The translations under genes and the position numbers were made by a program. The notes beneath the pieces were generated by a model that had not been told where the DNA came from, did not search any database, and was given only the letters and a program-made list of their open reading frames with translations. Of a DNA stretch of 16,716 nt, positions 7,806 to 16,716 are shown in pieces; within the stretch, counting starts at the first letter, position 1, and each line of letters begins with the position of its first letter. Source of the DNA: Desulfobacterales bacterium (GTDB lineage Bacteria > Desulfobacterota > Desulfobacteria > Desulfobacterales > Desulfobacteraceae); assembly GCA_022361315.1 (NCBI GenBank), contig JAKSBB010000290.1:1-16716 (forward strand). Reading direction: 5' to 3'.

Positions 7806-7834
7806 TTGACACTACAGATATTTTTCGCCAGAAT
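7806..7834 (+). promoter_or_regulatory. Candidate sigma70-type promoter for the siaB-siaC-kinase gene set
   Basis: A perfect TTGACA at 7806-7811 is followed after 17 bases by CAGAAT at 7829-7834 (four of six matches to TATAAT). It is about 70 bases upstream of the siaB-like start and downstream of the hairpins that follow the response-regulator gene, so it would give this operon its own promoter. Confidence 0.45.
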
Positions 7835-7902
7835 GGCCGGAATACACCATGAACCTGCAGGGCTTCCGGCAGTCTTGAGAACATTCTAACAGCGGGGGAG
7901 GG

Positions 7903-8499
7903 ATGGAAATCATTCCAGCCAACAGCAGCAAGATTCAGATGTACCTGGAATCCCAGGGCATTATCTTCTATTTCACCGGTCCCTTGTCCCAGGATATTTT
8001 ACGGGATATCGTCAAAAATCTGCAGATCAAACGGGAGATGCTCAATGCCGATCCGTCAACTTTACGAAGATTGATCACGGTCATCATTGAACTCACCCAA
8101 AATATCATGTACTATTCCATTGATTCCACCCAATTTGGAAAAACAGGCGAGAAGCCAGGCAACAAGTCAGGCGGAAAGCCGTCTGTGGGCAATGGATTTC
8201 TTGCCCTTGGTCAGAGAAATAACGGATATTTTGTGACCTGCGGCAACAAGGTAAGCAAAAAACAGGTGCCGATTCTCCGGGACAAGCTGTCCCACCTGCA
8301 GAAACTGACACCTGACGAGATAAAAAAATATTATATTGAACAACTGAATCGGGACCCTGAAGATCCCGATCAAATCGGCGGACTTGGGTTTATTGAAATG
8401 GCAAAACGAACGAGTAAACCAATCCAGTTTGAGTTTGATCCAATTGATGAAGATAACCAGTATATATCCATTACCGGTCATATAAAAAGAGGGAAATAA
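7903..8499 (+). CDS. siaB: SiaB-type protein kinase (GHKL-like fold)
   Basis: Probable kinase that phosphorylates the SiaC-type protein encoded next. It has 198 residues, close to the known SiaB family, and no membrane segment. It has a degenerate GHKL-ATPase layout: an N-box-like helix IIELTQNIMYYS with Glu63 and Asn67, and a glycine-rich G-box-like segment GGLGFIEMAKR starting at residue 159. In Pseudomonas aeruginosa SiaB phosphorylates SiaC and the PP2C phosphatase SiaA reverses this. The order here (siaB, siaC, then a PP2C-containing gene) fits that scheme. The ATG is preceded by GGGGGAGG with very tight spacing. The stop overlaps the siaC start by one base (TAATG). Activity is inferred from family and context. 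Confidence 0.82.
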   Translation: MEIIPANSSKIQMYLESQGIIFYFTGPLSQDILRDIVKNLQIKREMLNADPSTLRRLITVIIELTQNIMYYSIDSTQFGKTGEKPGNKSGGKPSVGNGFLALGQRNNGYFVTCGNKVSKKQVPILRDKLSHLQKLTPDEIKKYYIEQLNRDPEDPDQIGGLGFIEMAKRTSKPIQFEFDPIDEDNQYISITGHIKRGK

Positions 8500-8891
8500 T
8501 GAATCCCCTAAATATCACAGGCACAGAAGATACGCCAGAAATCAGCTATGATCCGGAAACCCTCGTTCTCTCCATCAAGGGCAGTTCATTCCCGGAAAAC
8601 ACCTACAATTTTTACCAGCCGATTTTTTCCTGGCTGACTGAATTCATTGAACAGAGTGATTTCCGTGAACTGAACGTCCATCTGGATCTCAATTATTACA
8701 ACAGCAGTTCATCCAAGGTGTTTATGAACCTTTTCCACCTGCTGGAAACCCATTTCAACACCGGGAAATCGCTGCTGATTAACTGGTATTACGATCCCGA
8801 TGACCAGGATTCTCTGGAGGAAGGCGAAGATTTTGGCGTAGGGCTGGAAGCCCTCCCCTTTAACCTGGTACCCAAATCCAAAGAGAGTTGA
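8499..8891 (+). CDS. siaC: SiaC-type regulatory phosphoprotein (DUF1987)
   Basis: Small cytosolic switch protein of 130 residues. Family features are the opening [11 protein letters not shown] stretch, the FYQPIFSWL helix, the central [17 protein letters not shown] segment, and a C-terminal INWYYDPDD...EEGEDF motif. The family's phosphorylation site lies after a strand ending in a tyrosine/asparagine-rich motif. Here it falls in a run of four serines (69-72), with Ser69 the likeliest acceptor by position; Pseudomonas SiaC uses Thr68. Unphosphorylated SiaC in Pseudomonas binds and activates the diguanylate cyclase SiaD. No GGDEF protein is encoded in this window, so the target here is unknown. 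It is translationally coupled to siaB and ends one base before the next start. Confidence 0.88.
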   Translation: MNPLNITGTEDTPEISYDPETLVLSIKGSSFPENTYNFYQPIFSWLTEFIEQSDFRELNVHLDLNYYNSSSSKVFMNLFHLLETHFNTGKSLLINWYYDPDDQDSLEEGEDFGVGLEALPFNLVPKSKES

Positions 8892-8892
8892 A

Positions 8893-11439
8893 TTGGCCGG
8901 GTCGATTTTCAACGCCGAAGAAGCGATCATATCAGAAATCACGGGACTTCTGTCTTCCGGAGATACGGACGGACCTGTACTGAAGCAAGGCCTTGAAAAA
9001 CTGCTTGATTCCTACCAGCGCCTATACAAAGAAGAAAAAAAGCTCATCCGGGTAAATGACCGGCAACAGAATCAGATGAACCGGTTGAACCGGGAGCTGA
9101 AAGTTGCCAAAGACGCGGCAGAGGCGGCGTCCAAATATAAAGGTGAGTTCCTGGCCAACATGAGCCACGAAATCCGGACACCCATGAACGCCATCATCGG
9201 TCTCACCGAGCTGACCCTTCGCACCAGCCTCACCCGCCAGCAGCACGACTATCTCGCCAAAATTGAGTCCTCGGCCAATTCATTGCTGGGGATCATAAAC
9301 GATATTCTCGACATCTCAAAGATTGAAGTGGGAAAACTGGAACTGGAGACCATTGACTTTGATCTGAACGAGGTGCTGGAAAATCTGACCAACCTGATCG
9401 CTGTCAAAGCAGAGGAAAAAGGGCTTGAGCTCCTCTTTAACGTCGCACCGGAGGTGCCGACCGTCTTGAGGGGAGATCCCTTAAGGCTGGGACAGATCCT
9501 TATCAACCTCACCACCAATGCCGTAAAATTCACTGAAAAGGGAGAAATCCTGGTGCGGGTGGAATGCCCGACACCGACATCTTCCGATACAGATAAAGTC
9601 TCCCTGAAATTTTCCATTCAGGACACGGGTATCGGTATGACAGACGAGCAAAGGGCCAACCTCTTCAAGTCATTTACCCAGGCGGATCAGTCCACCACCC
9701 GTAAATACGGGGGAACCGGCCTTGGTCTGAACATCAGCAAAAGCCTGGCGGAAATGATGAACGGCACCATCGGTGTTGACAGTGAATCCGGCAAGGGCAG
9801 CACCTTCTGGTTCACGGCCAGCTTCGGCGTCCAGGCCGAGGCAGATGAAGGCCTCCCCCGCCTGACCCCGGGTGTTGAAGGGCTTAAGGTACTTGTGGTG
9901 GACGACAATCCGAAATCCAGAGAGATTCTGGATGCCATGCTGTCGGACCATGCCATGGTATACCAGGCGGCCTCGGCAAACGAAGCCTTTTCAGACCTGA
10001 TCATTGCTGACAGGGAAACCCCCTTTGATATGGTTCTCATGGACTGGAAAATGCCGGGAACGGACGGTCTTGAAGCCATCAACCATATCCGGAAAGATTT
10101 AGGTATTGAGCACCAGCCGGTGATTTTCCTGGTCACAGCCTACGGCAGGGACGAGGTCCGCCAGAAGGCGAAAAAAGTTGATATTGACGGATTTCTTATC
10201 AAGCCGGTTACCGCAGCCCTTCTGTACAGCAAAATTAATTCGGTATTTGATACCTCCCAGACCAACAACACCAGACAGATGCCCCCCAAACCCCGCCAGG
10301 ATGACATCCCCGATAACATTCGGGGCGCGGAGGTCCTGCTGGTGGAAGACAACGATATCAACCAACAGGTTGCCGGAGAACTTCTGGCCCAGGCAGGTTT
10401 TAACGTATCCCTTGCCAGTTCAGGTCTGGAAGCACTTACCCTGGTCCAGGACCGGCAATTTGACCTGGTTTTCATGGATGTACAAATGCCGGATATGGAC
10501 GGTTACCAGACCACCCGCCTGATCCGGCGCCTTGAGGAAAAACTGATTGCCGCCGCCCAGAGTTCGGAAAATGTGTCTCCGTTTACGGTGCTCCCTTCCC
10601 CCCAGCTCCCCATCGTCGCCATGACAGCCAACGCCCTGGTGGGAGACCGGGAAAAATGCCTGGAATCCGGAATGAACGACTACATGACCAAGCCGATCAA
10701 TCTCAAGATCCTGGCAAAAATCGTCGCCACCTGGATTCAGCCCGGCATCAGAGAAATCTCACCCCTGCCCCCCCAAGAATCCCCCCCTGTGGATACGGAT
10801 TTGGATCTGCCGGATTACATCCCGGGACTGAACCTGGAAGCCGGTCTTCAGGCAGTGGGAAACAACCGGAACGTGTATAAAAAAATCCTGATCAAATTTT
10901 TTGATCACAACCGTAACACCGTTCAGGAAATTCAGGAGGCCATTGCCGGAGGTACCATCCAGGATGCGGCCCGGGCTGCCCATACCCTCAAAGGCGTGTC
11001 CGGTAATATTGGCGCCACCGATGTATACCAGTGTTCGGCTGCGCTGGAGGAGGCGATTCTCAATGGGGAATCGGATCAGGTGGATTTCCTTATAAACCGG
11101 CTCACCCACAAACTGGGCAAAGTACTGGAGGCGCTTTCCACACTCAAGGCACAGGAAAAAGAAGCGGCCGATGGTGCGGAATCCCTCCTGTCCGAGGATG
11201 CAGACCCCGAATTACTCAACCGGGAAATCACGCCGTTGCTCAATAATATGGCCATTCTCATGGGAGAGGACATTTCCGAAGCCGGCAGGGTCATGGAAGA
11301 ATTGTCAGCCGCACTGGGCGGAGAGCCCGAGGTCCAGAAAATGGCAGAAGCCTTTGATGAGTATGATTGGGATGAAGTGCTGGCGGCCATCCGGCAATTG
11401 GCCGAACGCCTTGATCTGAAAGTGGATGTGAACGCATAA
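8893..11439 (+). CDS. Soluble hybrid histidine kinase (HisKA-HATPase-REC-REC-HPt)
   Basis: Multistep phosphorelay kinase of 848 residues with no transmembrane segment and no recognisable sensor domain. About 75 N-terminal residues, ending in a likely coiled coil, precede the H-box SHEIRTPMN (His92). The ATPase domain has an N-box Asn209, DTGIGM (244-249) and GGTGLGL (273-279). Receiver 1 has Asp337-Asp338, phospho-acceptor Asp384 and Lys437. Receiver 2 has Glu485-Asp486, Asp529 and Lys600. The HPt domain has His697 in HTLKG. A further helical region of about 110 residues follows HPt (about 735-848). All phosphotransfer residues are intact. The start is TTG 8893 with AGAGAG upstream, one base after siaC, so the gene is in the same operon. 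No dedicated response regulator follows. Confidence 0.93.
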   Translation: MAGSIFNAEEAIISEITGLLSSGDTDGPVLKQGLEKLLDSYQRLYKEEKKLIRVNDRQQNQMNRLNRELKVAKDAAEAASKYKGEFLANMSHEIRTPMNAIIGLTELTLRTSLTRQQHDYLAKIESSANSLLGIINDILDISKIEVGKLELETIDFDLNEVLENLTNLIAVKAEEKGLELLFNVAPEVPTVLRGDPLRLGQILINLTTNAVKFTEKGEILVRVECPTPTSSDTDKVSLKFSIQDTGIGMTDEQRANLFKSFTQADQSTTRKYGGTGLGLNISKSLAEMMNGTIGVDSESGKGSTFWFTASFGVQAEADEGLPRLTPGVEGLKVLVVDDNPKSREILDAMLSDHAMVYQAASANEAFSDLIIADRETPFDMVLMDWKMPGTDGLEAINHIRKDLGIEHQPVIFLVTAYGRDEVRQKAKKVDIDGFLIKPVTAALLYSKINSVFDTSQTNNTRQMPPKPRQDDIPDNIRGAEVLLVEDNDINQQVAGELLAQAGFNVSLASSGLEALTLVQDRQFDLVFMDVQMPDMDGYQTTRLIRRLEEKLIAAAQSSENVSPFTVLPSPQLPIVAMTANALVGDREKCLESGMNDYMTKPINLKILAKIVATWIQPGIREISPLPPQESPPVDTDLDLPDYIPGLNLEAGLQAVGNNRNVYKKILIKFFDHNRNTVQEIQEAIAGGTIQDAARAAHTLKGVSGNIGATDVYQCSAALEEAILNGESDQVDFLINRLTHKLGKVLEALSTLKAQEKEAADGAESLLSEDADPELLNREITPLLNNMAILMGEDISEAGRVMEELSAALGGEPEVQKMAEAFDEYDWDEVLAAIRQLAERLDLKVDVNA

Positions 11440-11484
11440 ACAACGTATTGTAATACCCCAAAATTAGTTAAGGAGAACCGACCC

Positions 11485-14400
11485 ATGTTGTCATTTCCAG
11501 GCTACACCATGACAACCCAGCTTTACGAGGGAACCAATTCATTGATCTGGCGTGCCGTGCGTGACAAAGACAAGCTGCCGGTGATCCTGAAACTCCTGAA
11601 AAAAGAGTATCCCCTGCCTGACGACATTTCCAGGTTCAAGTGGGAGCACACCATCCTCTCCAAGCTGGACAGCGAAGGGGTTATCCGGGCCATCGGGCTG
11701 GAGAGGCATCAGAATCTCCAGGCCCTTGCCATTGAAGATTTCGGCGGGCAGGCCCTTTCCCTGATGATACCTGAAGTAAGCGGTAATCTGGAACATTTCT
11801 TTTCCATCGCCTGCCAATTGGCGGACATTCTGGGGTACATCCACCGCCGGGAAATAATACACAAGGATATTAATCCATCCAATATCATACGGCATCCCGA
11901 AACCGGGGTCGTCAAACTCATCGATTTCGGTATCTCCACGGTGCTGCCCAGGGAATCCCTGGCCGGACTCAGTCTCAACGCTCTGGAGGGGACCCTTGCG
12001 TATATGTCACCCGAGCAGACCGGTCGTATGAACCGCGGCATGGATTTCAGAACAGACCTGTACTCCCTGGGTGTGACCTTTTACGAACTGCTCACGGGAA
12101 GGGTGCCTTTTGAGGGGGATAACCCTCTGGAAATGGTTCACTGTCATATTGCCCGGCCGCCAATTCTGCCCTCCCGGTTGAATCCCGGTATTCCGGACAT
12201 TCTGTCGGATATTGTTCTCAAGCTGATGGCCAAAACCCCGGAAGACCGGTATCAGAGTGCCCACGGGCTCAAAGCCGACCTGGAAAAGTGCAAGGACGCC
12301 TGGTCCGAATCCCGGCAAATCCCCACATTCACCATCGGTGAGCAGGACAAGTTCTACGGACTTAGAATCCCCCAAAAACTCTACGGCAGGGAAACTGAGG
12401 TACAGACCCTGATCCGCAGCTTTGAGACCGCTGTGGACGGCGACAGCCAGATGCTTTTAATCACGGGGTATTCCGGTATCGGAAAATCCGCATTGGTCAA
12501 TGAAATCAGGGGCCCCATTACCCGCAGGCGTGCCTATTTCAGCACAGGCAAATACGACCAGTATCAGCGTTCCGTCCCCTTTAGTGCCATCATCAACGCA
12601 TTGCGCAGCCTGATTAAACAATGCCTGACCCAATCCGATGACGACATTGCTGCATGGAAAGATAAAATTCTCCATAAGATCGGCAACAACGGACAGATTC
12701 TTGTGGACGTTATTCCGGAACTGGAGCTGATTACCGGTCCACAGTCCCCCGTACCGGAACTTGGTCCCACGGAATCCCAGAACCGGTTTAACATGGTATT
12801 TCGAAATTTCATTTCCGTGTTTGCAGACCGGGCGCATCCCCTTGTACTGTTTCTGGATGATCTTCAATGGGTGGATCCGGCCTCCCTGGATCTGATCAAA
12901 ACCCTGATCACCGACCCGGACAGCAAGAACTTCATGCTGGTGGGGGCTTACCGTGACCATGAGGTGGACGAAAGCCATCCCCTGTCCGTCTCACTGCACG
13001 AGATCGAAAAACTTCGCCCGGTCAACCGCCTGACTCTGGCACCTCTGGCCCAGGCAGACATCAACCGGCTGGTCTGCGAATCGGTTTTCCATGATGCGGA
13101 TACCGTAACCCCCCTGGCTGAGGTTATTACCGAAAAAACAGGTGGGAACCCCTTCTTTATCAATGAATTCCTGAAAACCCTTTTCCGGAAACACCTGCTC
13201 CGCACGGACGACAACGGCGACTGGCAGTGGGACATCCACCGGATCAGGGATGAGCATATTACCGATAATGTGGTGGATCTGCTTGCCGGCCAGATCATGG
13301 ATCTGCCCCAAGACACCCAGGACGTTCTGAAACTGGCCGCCTGCATCGGCAATGAGGTGGACCTGGCCACCCTCACCCAGACATCCACCCGTTCCAAAGC
13401 CGATACCATCCAGGCCCTCTGGAAAGCCGTTCAGGCAGGTCTCCTGGTGTCCTCCACCGATTTTGACCGGATCAGAGAACTCTCCGTAAATGATCCGGAA
13501 GCCTTTGAAAACATAGATCTGGGAACGGCAAGATTCAGACATGACCGCATTCACCAGGCAGCTTACAGCCTCATCGACGACAGCGACAAACATCCGCTGC
13601 ATCTGAAAATCGGCTGGTTAATGCTGGAGAACACCCCGCCCGAAAAACTATCACAGCAAATCTTTGATATCACGGGGCAGTTGAACAAGGGAATCGATCT
13701 CATCACGGTTCCGGACCAGCGTCTCAAACTTGCGGAACTCAACGCCGAGGCAGGGGCCCGTGCCCAGAAAGGCACAGCCTATACCATGGCGGCCGAACAT
13801 TTCTCCCACGTGGCGCAGCTTTTAGGAGATGCCGGCTGGGATGCAAACTACGACCTCATGTTTAACGCCCAGCTTTCCCTGGCCGAAGTGCTTTATTTAT
13901 CCGGAGACTTTCAAGGCGCGGAAGATCTCTACCAGATCCTTTCAGATCATGCAGCTTCCGCCATGGACAAGGTCCGTGTTCTGAGCGTCCAGATGGTACA
14001 ATACCATCTCCAGGGCCGGCTTCAGGACGCGCTTAATGCCCAGTTGTCAGGCCTATCCCTTCTGGGTCTTGATATTCCCTCCGACAACGATGCCGACCTG
14101 GAAGGTTTTCTGGGTGCCGAGCTGGGACGGGTGCCGGAACTATTGGGGGACCGCAGTTTTGAAGATCTGGTGGATGCACCGGAAATGACGGATGAGGCGG
14201 CCAAGGCCATGATGAACATCCTCTCCGTCATGTGGATCACCGTTTATGTATTCGGGGACAAACCCAATCTCATGGCCTGGGTATGCGCCAAGATGACCAC
14301 CCTTTCCCTGGAACACGGTAACTCAGAACTCTCCGCCATGGCATATGTAAATTACGGGCTTCTGGTATCCGCTTTCCTTGGAGATTATGACCTGGGATAC

Positions 14401-16716
14401 CAGTCCGGCAGAATGGCCCTCAGTCTGAGTGAACGGTACGATAACCTCGTCATCCGCTGCCAGGTCTACTGTATCTTCTACAACCTGGTCAATCACTGGA
14501 AACAGCCTATACAGAACCGCCTGGACGAGTACCGGAAGGCCTACGACTACGGCATGCAGTCCGGAGAATTCTGTTATGCCAGTTATGCCCTGATCTTTTT
14601 GGTCCTTCACCAATTTGTCACCGGCAGCCGTCCCCTGGAAGAGCTGCTTGAGGATACCCTGAAATATGACCGGATCATCCGGAAGATCAGTCCCTCCAGC
14701 CTGCCGTACTCAGACCCGGTGGTGGGGCAGCTTCTTAACCTCCGGGGAAAAACCAAAGACCTGACGTCCCTGGATTGGGAACATTTCGACGAAACCACCC
14801 ACAAAGAGACCCATTCGGACAACCCGTTGACCATGTGCTGGTGGTATTGTGCGAAATTGGAGACCCTGTATCTTTATGAACACCATGAAGAGGCATTGTC
14901 ACTATGGCAGCAGGCTGAAGGGATTGCGGCCACACGTCCCGGCCAGGTGGTGATTCCGCAGATTTATTTTTTCACCAGCCTGAATCTGCTCAAATGCTAC
15001 CCGGTAGCTGACGAGTCGGACCGTGAGGCCTACCTAAACCAGGTAGACGCCTTCCTTGAAAAAATGAAGGTATGGGTGGGGGCCTGTGATGCCAACCATT
15101 CCCATAAAATTCTGCTGATCGAAGCGGAGAAAGCCCGGGTAACCGGAGATAATGACCTGGCATCGGAACGGTATGATCAGGCCATAGCATCCGCTGAGAA
15201 CAGCGGCTTTGTGAATAATGCGGCCATCGCCAACGAGTGCGCCGCCCATTTCTGGCTGGCACAGGGAAAAGAAAAATTCGCCGGGCTCTATATGACGGAA
15301 GCCTGGTACAAGTTCCGCCAATGGGGGGCTGTAGCAAAGGCAGACGATCTGGAGGCAAAGTACCCGGCACTTCTTTCCAAACCCGTTGCCATGACCAGGG
15401 AACGCACCACATCCACGGCCATGACCACCATGACCCGTGACAATGCCCATATGACCCTGGACCTGAACAGCGTTCTGAAGGCATCCCGGGCCATTTCCCA
15501 GGAAATTGTCTTTGACACCCTTCTTGAAAAAATGATCCGTACCCTGGTGGAAAACGCCGGTGCGGAAAAGGGAATCATCCTGCTAAACGAAAACGGGGAG
15601 CTGAACATTGCCGCAGCAGACGATATCCGGGAGTCCAGTGAGTATTCATTTCTGCCGGAAAAGGATGAGGATAACCTGCCGCTGTCCCTGATCTCATACG
15701 TGGCCAGGACCAAAGAGAATATCGTTATAGACAACGCAGCCGAGCAGGGCCGCTTCACCGAAGATCCTTACATTGATGTGTTCCGCCCGAAGTCCGTTCT
15801 TTGCGCCCCGATTCTGAGCAAAGGCGAACTCAGCGGCATCTTCTATCTGGAAAATAACCTCACGGTGGGTGCCTTCACCCCGGACCGGCTGGAACTGTTA
15901 AAAATTCTTGCAGCCCAGACAGCGGTCTCCCTGGAAAATGCCCGGCTCTACCAGGATCTTGAACAGTACAACCAGACCCTTGAAGAACGGGTATCCGAAC
16001 GGACGGAAGAACTTCATCAGGCCCTTGAAAAAGTAGAGATCAGCAACCGGAAGGTGACGGACAGTATTTCTTATGCCAGGCGGATTCAGACATCTCTACT
16101 GCCCAATCCCGAAGACTTTTCACTCTTTTTCAACGACCATTTTGTACTCTGGCAGCCCAGGGATCTTGTGGGCGGTGATATCTATAACATTGAGCACATG
16201 GAAAACGGTGTCCTGGTGGCAGCCATGGACTGCACGGGACACGGGGTTCCGGGGGCATTTGTGAGCATGATTGCCTCATCCCTGCTGAAACGGCTTGTCC
16301 GGTCTTCATCACCCGGAGATCCGGCAAAACTGCTGGCACAGCTCAACCGGGAAGTACGATCTTCTTTAGGGAGAGACCGGGACCAGACCATCGCCGATGA
16401 CGGACTGGATGCAGCAGTTTGCTTCATAGATCTGGAAGAACGGTCCCTGACCTTTGCCGGTGCCGGCCTTCCATTGATTTACTCGGACGAGGGAGAGCTT
16501 CACCGTATCCGCGGAGACCGGCAGAGCATCGGATACCAGTCATCCGATCCGGATTACGTGTACACCAATCATCGTCTGCCCATTGAGGAAGGATTTCAGT
16601 TTTACCTGGCAACAGACGGGTTCTGGGATCAATTGGGCGGAGACAAAGGGCTTCGGTTCGGCATGCAGCGGTTCATGACACTTCTGCAGACGTCACAAAC
16701 CATGCCCATGGCAGAA
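11485..16716 (+). CDS. Giant Ser/Thr kinase-AAA ATPase-GAF-SpoIIE/PP2C phosphatase, 3'-truncated by window edge
   Basis: The frame stays open from ATG 11485 (AAGGAG upstream) to the window end, giving 1744 residues. An N-terminal Ser/Thr kinase (about 1-275) has Lys36 (VILK), catalytic Asp128 in HKDINPSN, and DFG at 147-149. An AAA-type signalling ATPase follows, with Walker A GYSGIGKS (328-335) and Walker B LFLDD (455-459). A long helical-repeat region runs from about 620 to 1310. A GAF domain (about 1334-1485) and a coiled coil with VSERTEEL (about 1488-1525) lead to a SpoIIE-type PP2C domain. That domain has DLVGGD (Asp1565), MDCTGHGVPGAF (Asp1582) and ATDG (Asp1711), all probable metal ligands. 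Related tripartite kinases usually end in a histidine kinase; here a phosphatase takes its place. It is the likely SiaA equivalent for the upstream SiaB/SiaC. Only the last few dozen residues should be missing. Confidence 0.93.
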   Translation, partial: MLSFPGYTMTTQLYEGTNSLIWRAVRDKDKLPVILKLLKKEYPLPDDISRFKWEHTILSKLDSEGVIRAIGLERHQNLQALAIEDFGGQALSLMIPEVSGNLEHFFSIACQLADILGYIHRREIIHKDINPSNIIRHPETGVVKLIDFGISTVLPRESLAGLSLNALEGTLAYMSPEQTGRMNRGMDFRTDLYSLGVTFYELLTGRVPFEGDNPLEMVHCHIARPPILPSRLNPGIPDILSDIVLKLMAKTPEDRYQSAHGLKADLEKCKDAWSESRQIPTFTIGEQDKFYGLRIPQKLYGRETEVQTLIRSFETAVDGDSQMLLITGYSGIGKSALVNEIRGPITRRRAYFSTGKYDQYQRSVPFSAIINALRSLIKQCLTQSDDDIAAWKDKILHKIGNNGQILVDVIPELELITGPQSPVPELGPTESQNRFNMVFRNFISVFADRAHPLVLFLDDLQWVDPASLDLIKTLITDPDSKNFMLVGAYRDHEVDESHPLSVSLHEIEKLRPVNRLTLAPLAQADINRLVCESVFHDADTVTPLAEVITEKTGGNPFFINEFLKTLFRKHLLRTDDNGDWQWDIHRIRDEHITDNVVDLLAGQIMDLPQDTQDVLKLAACIGNEVDLATLTQTSTRSKADTIQALWKAVQAGLLVSSTDFDRIRELSVNDPEAFENIDLGTARFRHDRIHQAAYSLIDDSDKHPLHLKIGWLMLENTPPEKLSQQIFDITGQLNKGIDLITVPDQRLKLAELNAEAGARAQKGTAYTMAAEHFSHVAQLLGDAGWDANYDLMFNAQLSLAEVLYLSGDFQGAEDLYQILSDHAASAMDKVRVLSVQMVQYHLQGRLQDALNAQLSGLSLLGLDIPSDNDADLEGFLGAELGRVPELLGDRSFEDLVDAPEMTDEAAKAMMNILSVMWITVYVFGDKPNLMAWVCAKMTTLSLEHGNSELSAMAYVNYGLLVSAFLGDYDLGYQSGRMALSLSERYDNLVIRCQVYCIFYNLVNHWKQPIQNRLDEYRKAYDYGMQSGEFCYASYALIFLVLHQFVTGSRPLEELLEDTLKYDRIIRKISPSSLPYSDPVVGQLLNLRGKTKDLTSLDWEHFDETTHKETHSDNPLTMCWWYCAKLETLYLYEHHEEALSLWQQAEGIAATRPGQVVIPQIYFFTSLNLLKCYPVADESDREAYLNQVDAFLEKMKVWVGACDANHSHKILLIEAEKARVTGDNDLASERYDQAIASAENSGFVNNAAIANECAAHFWLAQGKEKFAGLYMTEAWYKFRQWGAVAKADDLEAKYPALLSKPVAMTRERTTSTAMTTMTRDNAHMTLDLNSVLKASRAISQEIVFDTLLEKMIRTLVENAGAEKGIILLNENGELNIAAADDIRESSEYSFLPEKDEDNLPLSLISYVARTKENIVIDNAAEQGRFTEDPYIDVFRPKSVLCAPILSKGELSGIFYLENNLTVGAFTPDRLELLKILAAQTAVSLENARLYQDLEQYNQTLEERVSERTEELHQALEKVEISNRKVTDSISYARRIQTSLLPNPEDFSLFFNDHFVLWQPRDLVGGDIYNIEHMENGVLVAAMDCTGHGVPGAFVSMIASSLLKRLVRSSSPGDPAKLLAQLNREVRSSLGRDRDQTIADDGLDAAVCFIDLEERSLTFAGAGLPLIYSDEGELHRIRGDRQSIGYQSSDPDYVYTNHRLPIEEGFQFYLATDGFWDQLGGDKGLRFGMQRFMTLLQTSQTMPMAE

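Noticed and set aside
7849..7878. Nine-codon reading frame upstream of siaB, considered as a leader peptide
   Set aside because: No ribosome-binding site, no regulatory codon run and no attenuator-like structure after it.
12457..13602. Several - strand open frames of 150-200 codons across the giant kinase gene
   Set aside because: Overlap the continuous + frame that encodes Walker A, Walker B and the helical region; no domains of their own.

Overview
The window looks like a chromosomal segment from an anaerobic deltaproteobacterium, most likely a sulfate reducer of the Desulfobacterales. That placement is inference from gene content (an Nqr complex, an NAD-linked PyrDK dihydroorotate dehydrogenase, and large multidomain signalling proteins), moderately GC-rich codon use and protein style. 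No rRNA or other phylogenetic marker is present. Every gene lies on the + strand. No tRNA, CRISPR array or mobile element was seen.

Region 1 (1-4122) is the distal part of an nqr operon: nqrB (5' end outside the window), nqrC, nqrD, nqrE and nqrF. Together they encode the Na+-pumping NADH:quinone oxidoreductase. The covalent-FMN threonine motifs of NqrB and NqrC, the paired cysteines of NqrD and NqrE, and the 2Fe-2S cysteines of NqrF are all present. A 65-bp imperfect palindrome built of 9-nt repeats (4147-4211) separates it from region 2.

Region 2 (4278-6715) is a pyrimidine cluster, pyrD-pyrK-pyrE: both subunits of class 1B dihydroorotate dehydrogenase plus orotate phosphoribosyltransferase. 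A long hairpin (6742-6790) follows. The stretch 6716-7123 holds no convincing gene.

Region 3 (7124-16716) is signalling. A stand-alone response regulator with a C-terminal four-cysteine module comes first; its true start is probably the GTG at 7124. After a probable sigma70-type promoter there is a compact gene set: a SiaB-type protein kinase, a SiaC-type (DUF1987) phosphoprotein, a sensorless hybrid histidine kinase (HisKA-HATPase-REC-REC-HPt), and a giant protein cut by the window end. That last protein has an N-terminal Ser/Thr kinase, an AAA-type ATPase, a helical-repeat region, GAF, a coiled coil and a SpoIIE/PP2C phosphatase. The arrangement suggests a SiaABC-like partner switch in which the phosphatase is the output domain of a giant tripartite kinase and a phosphorelay kinase is built into the same operon. 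This is the most interesting feature of the window.
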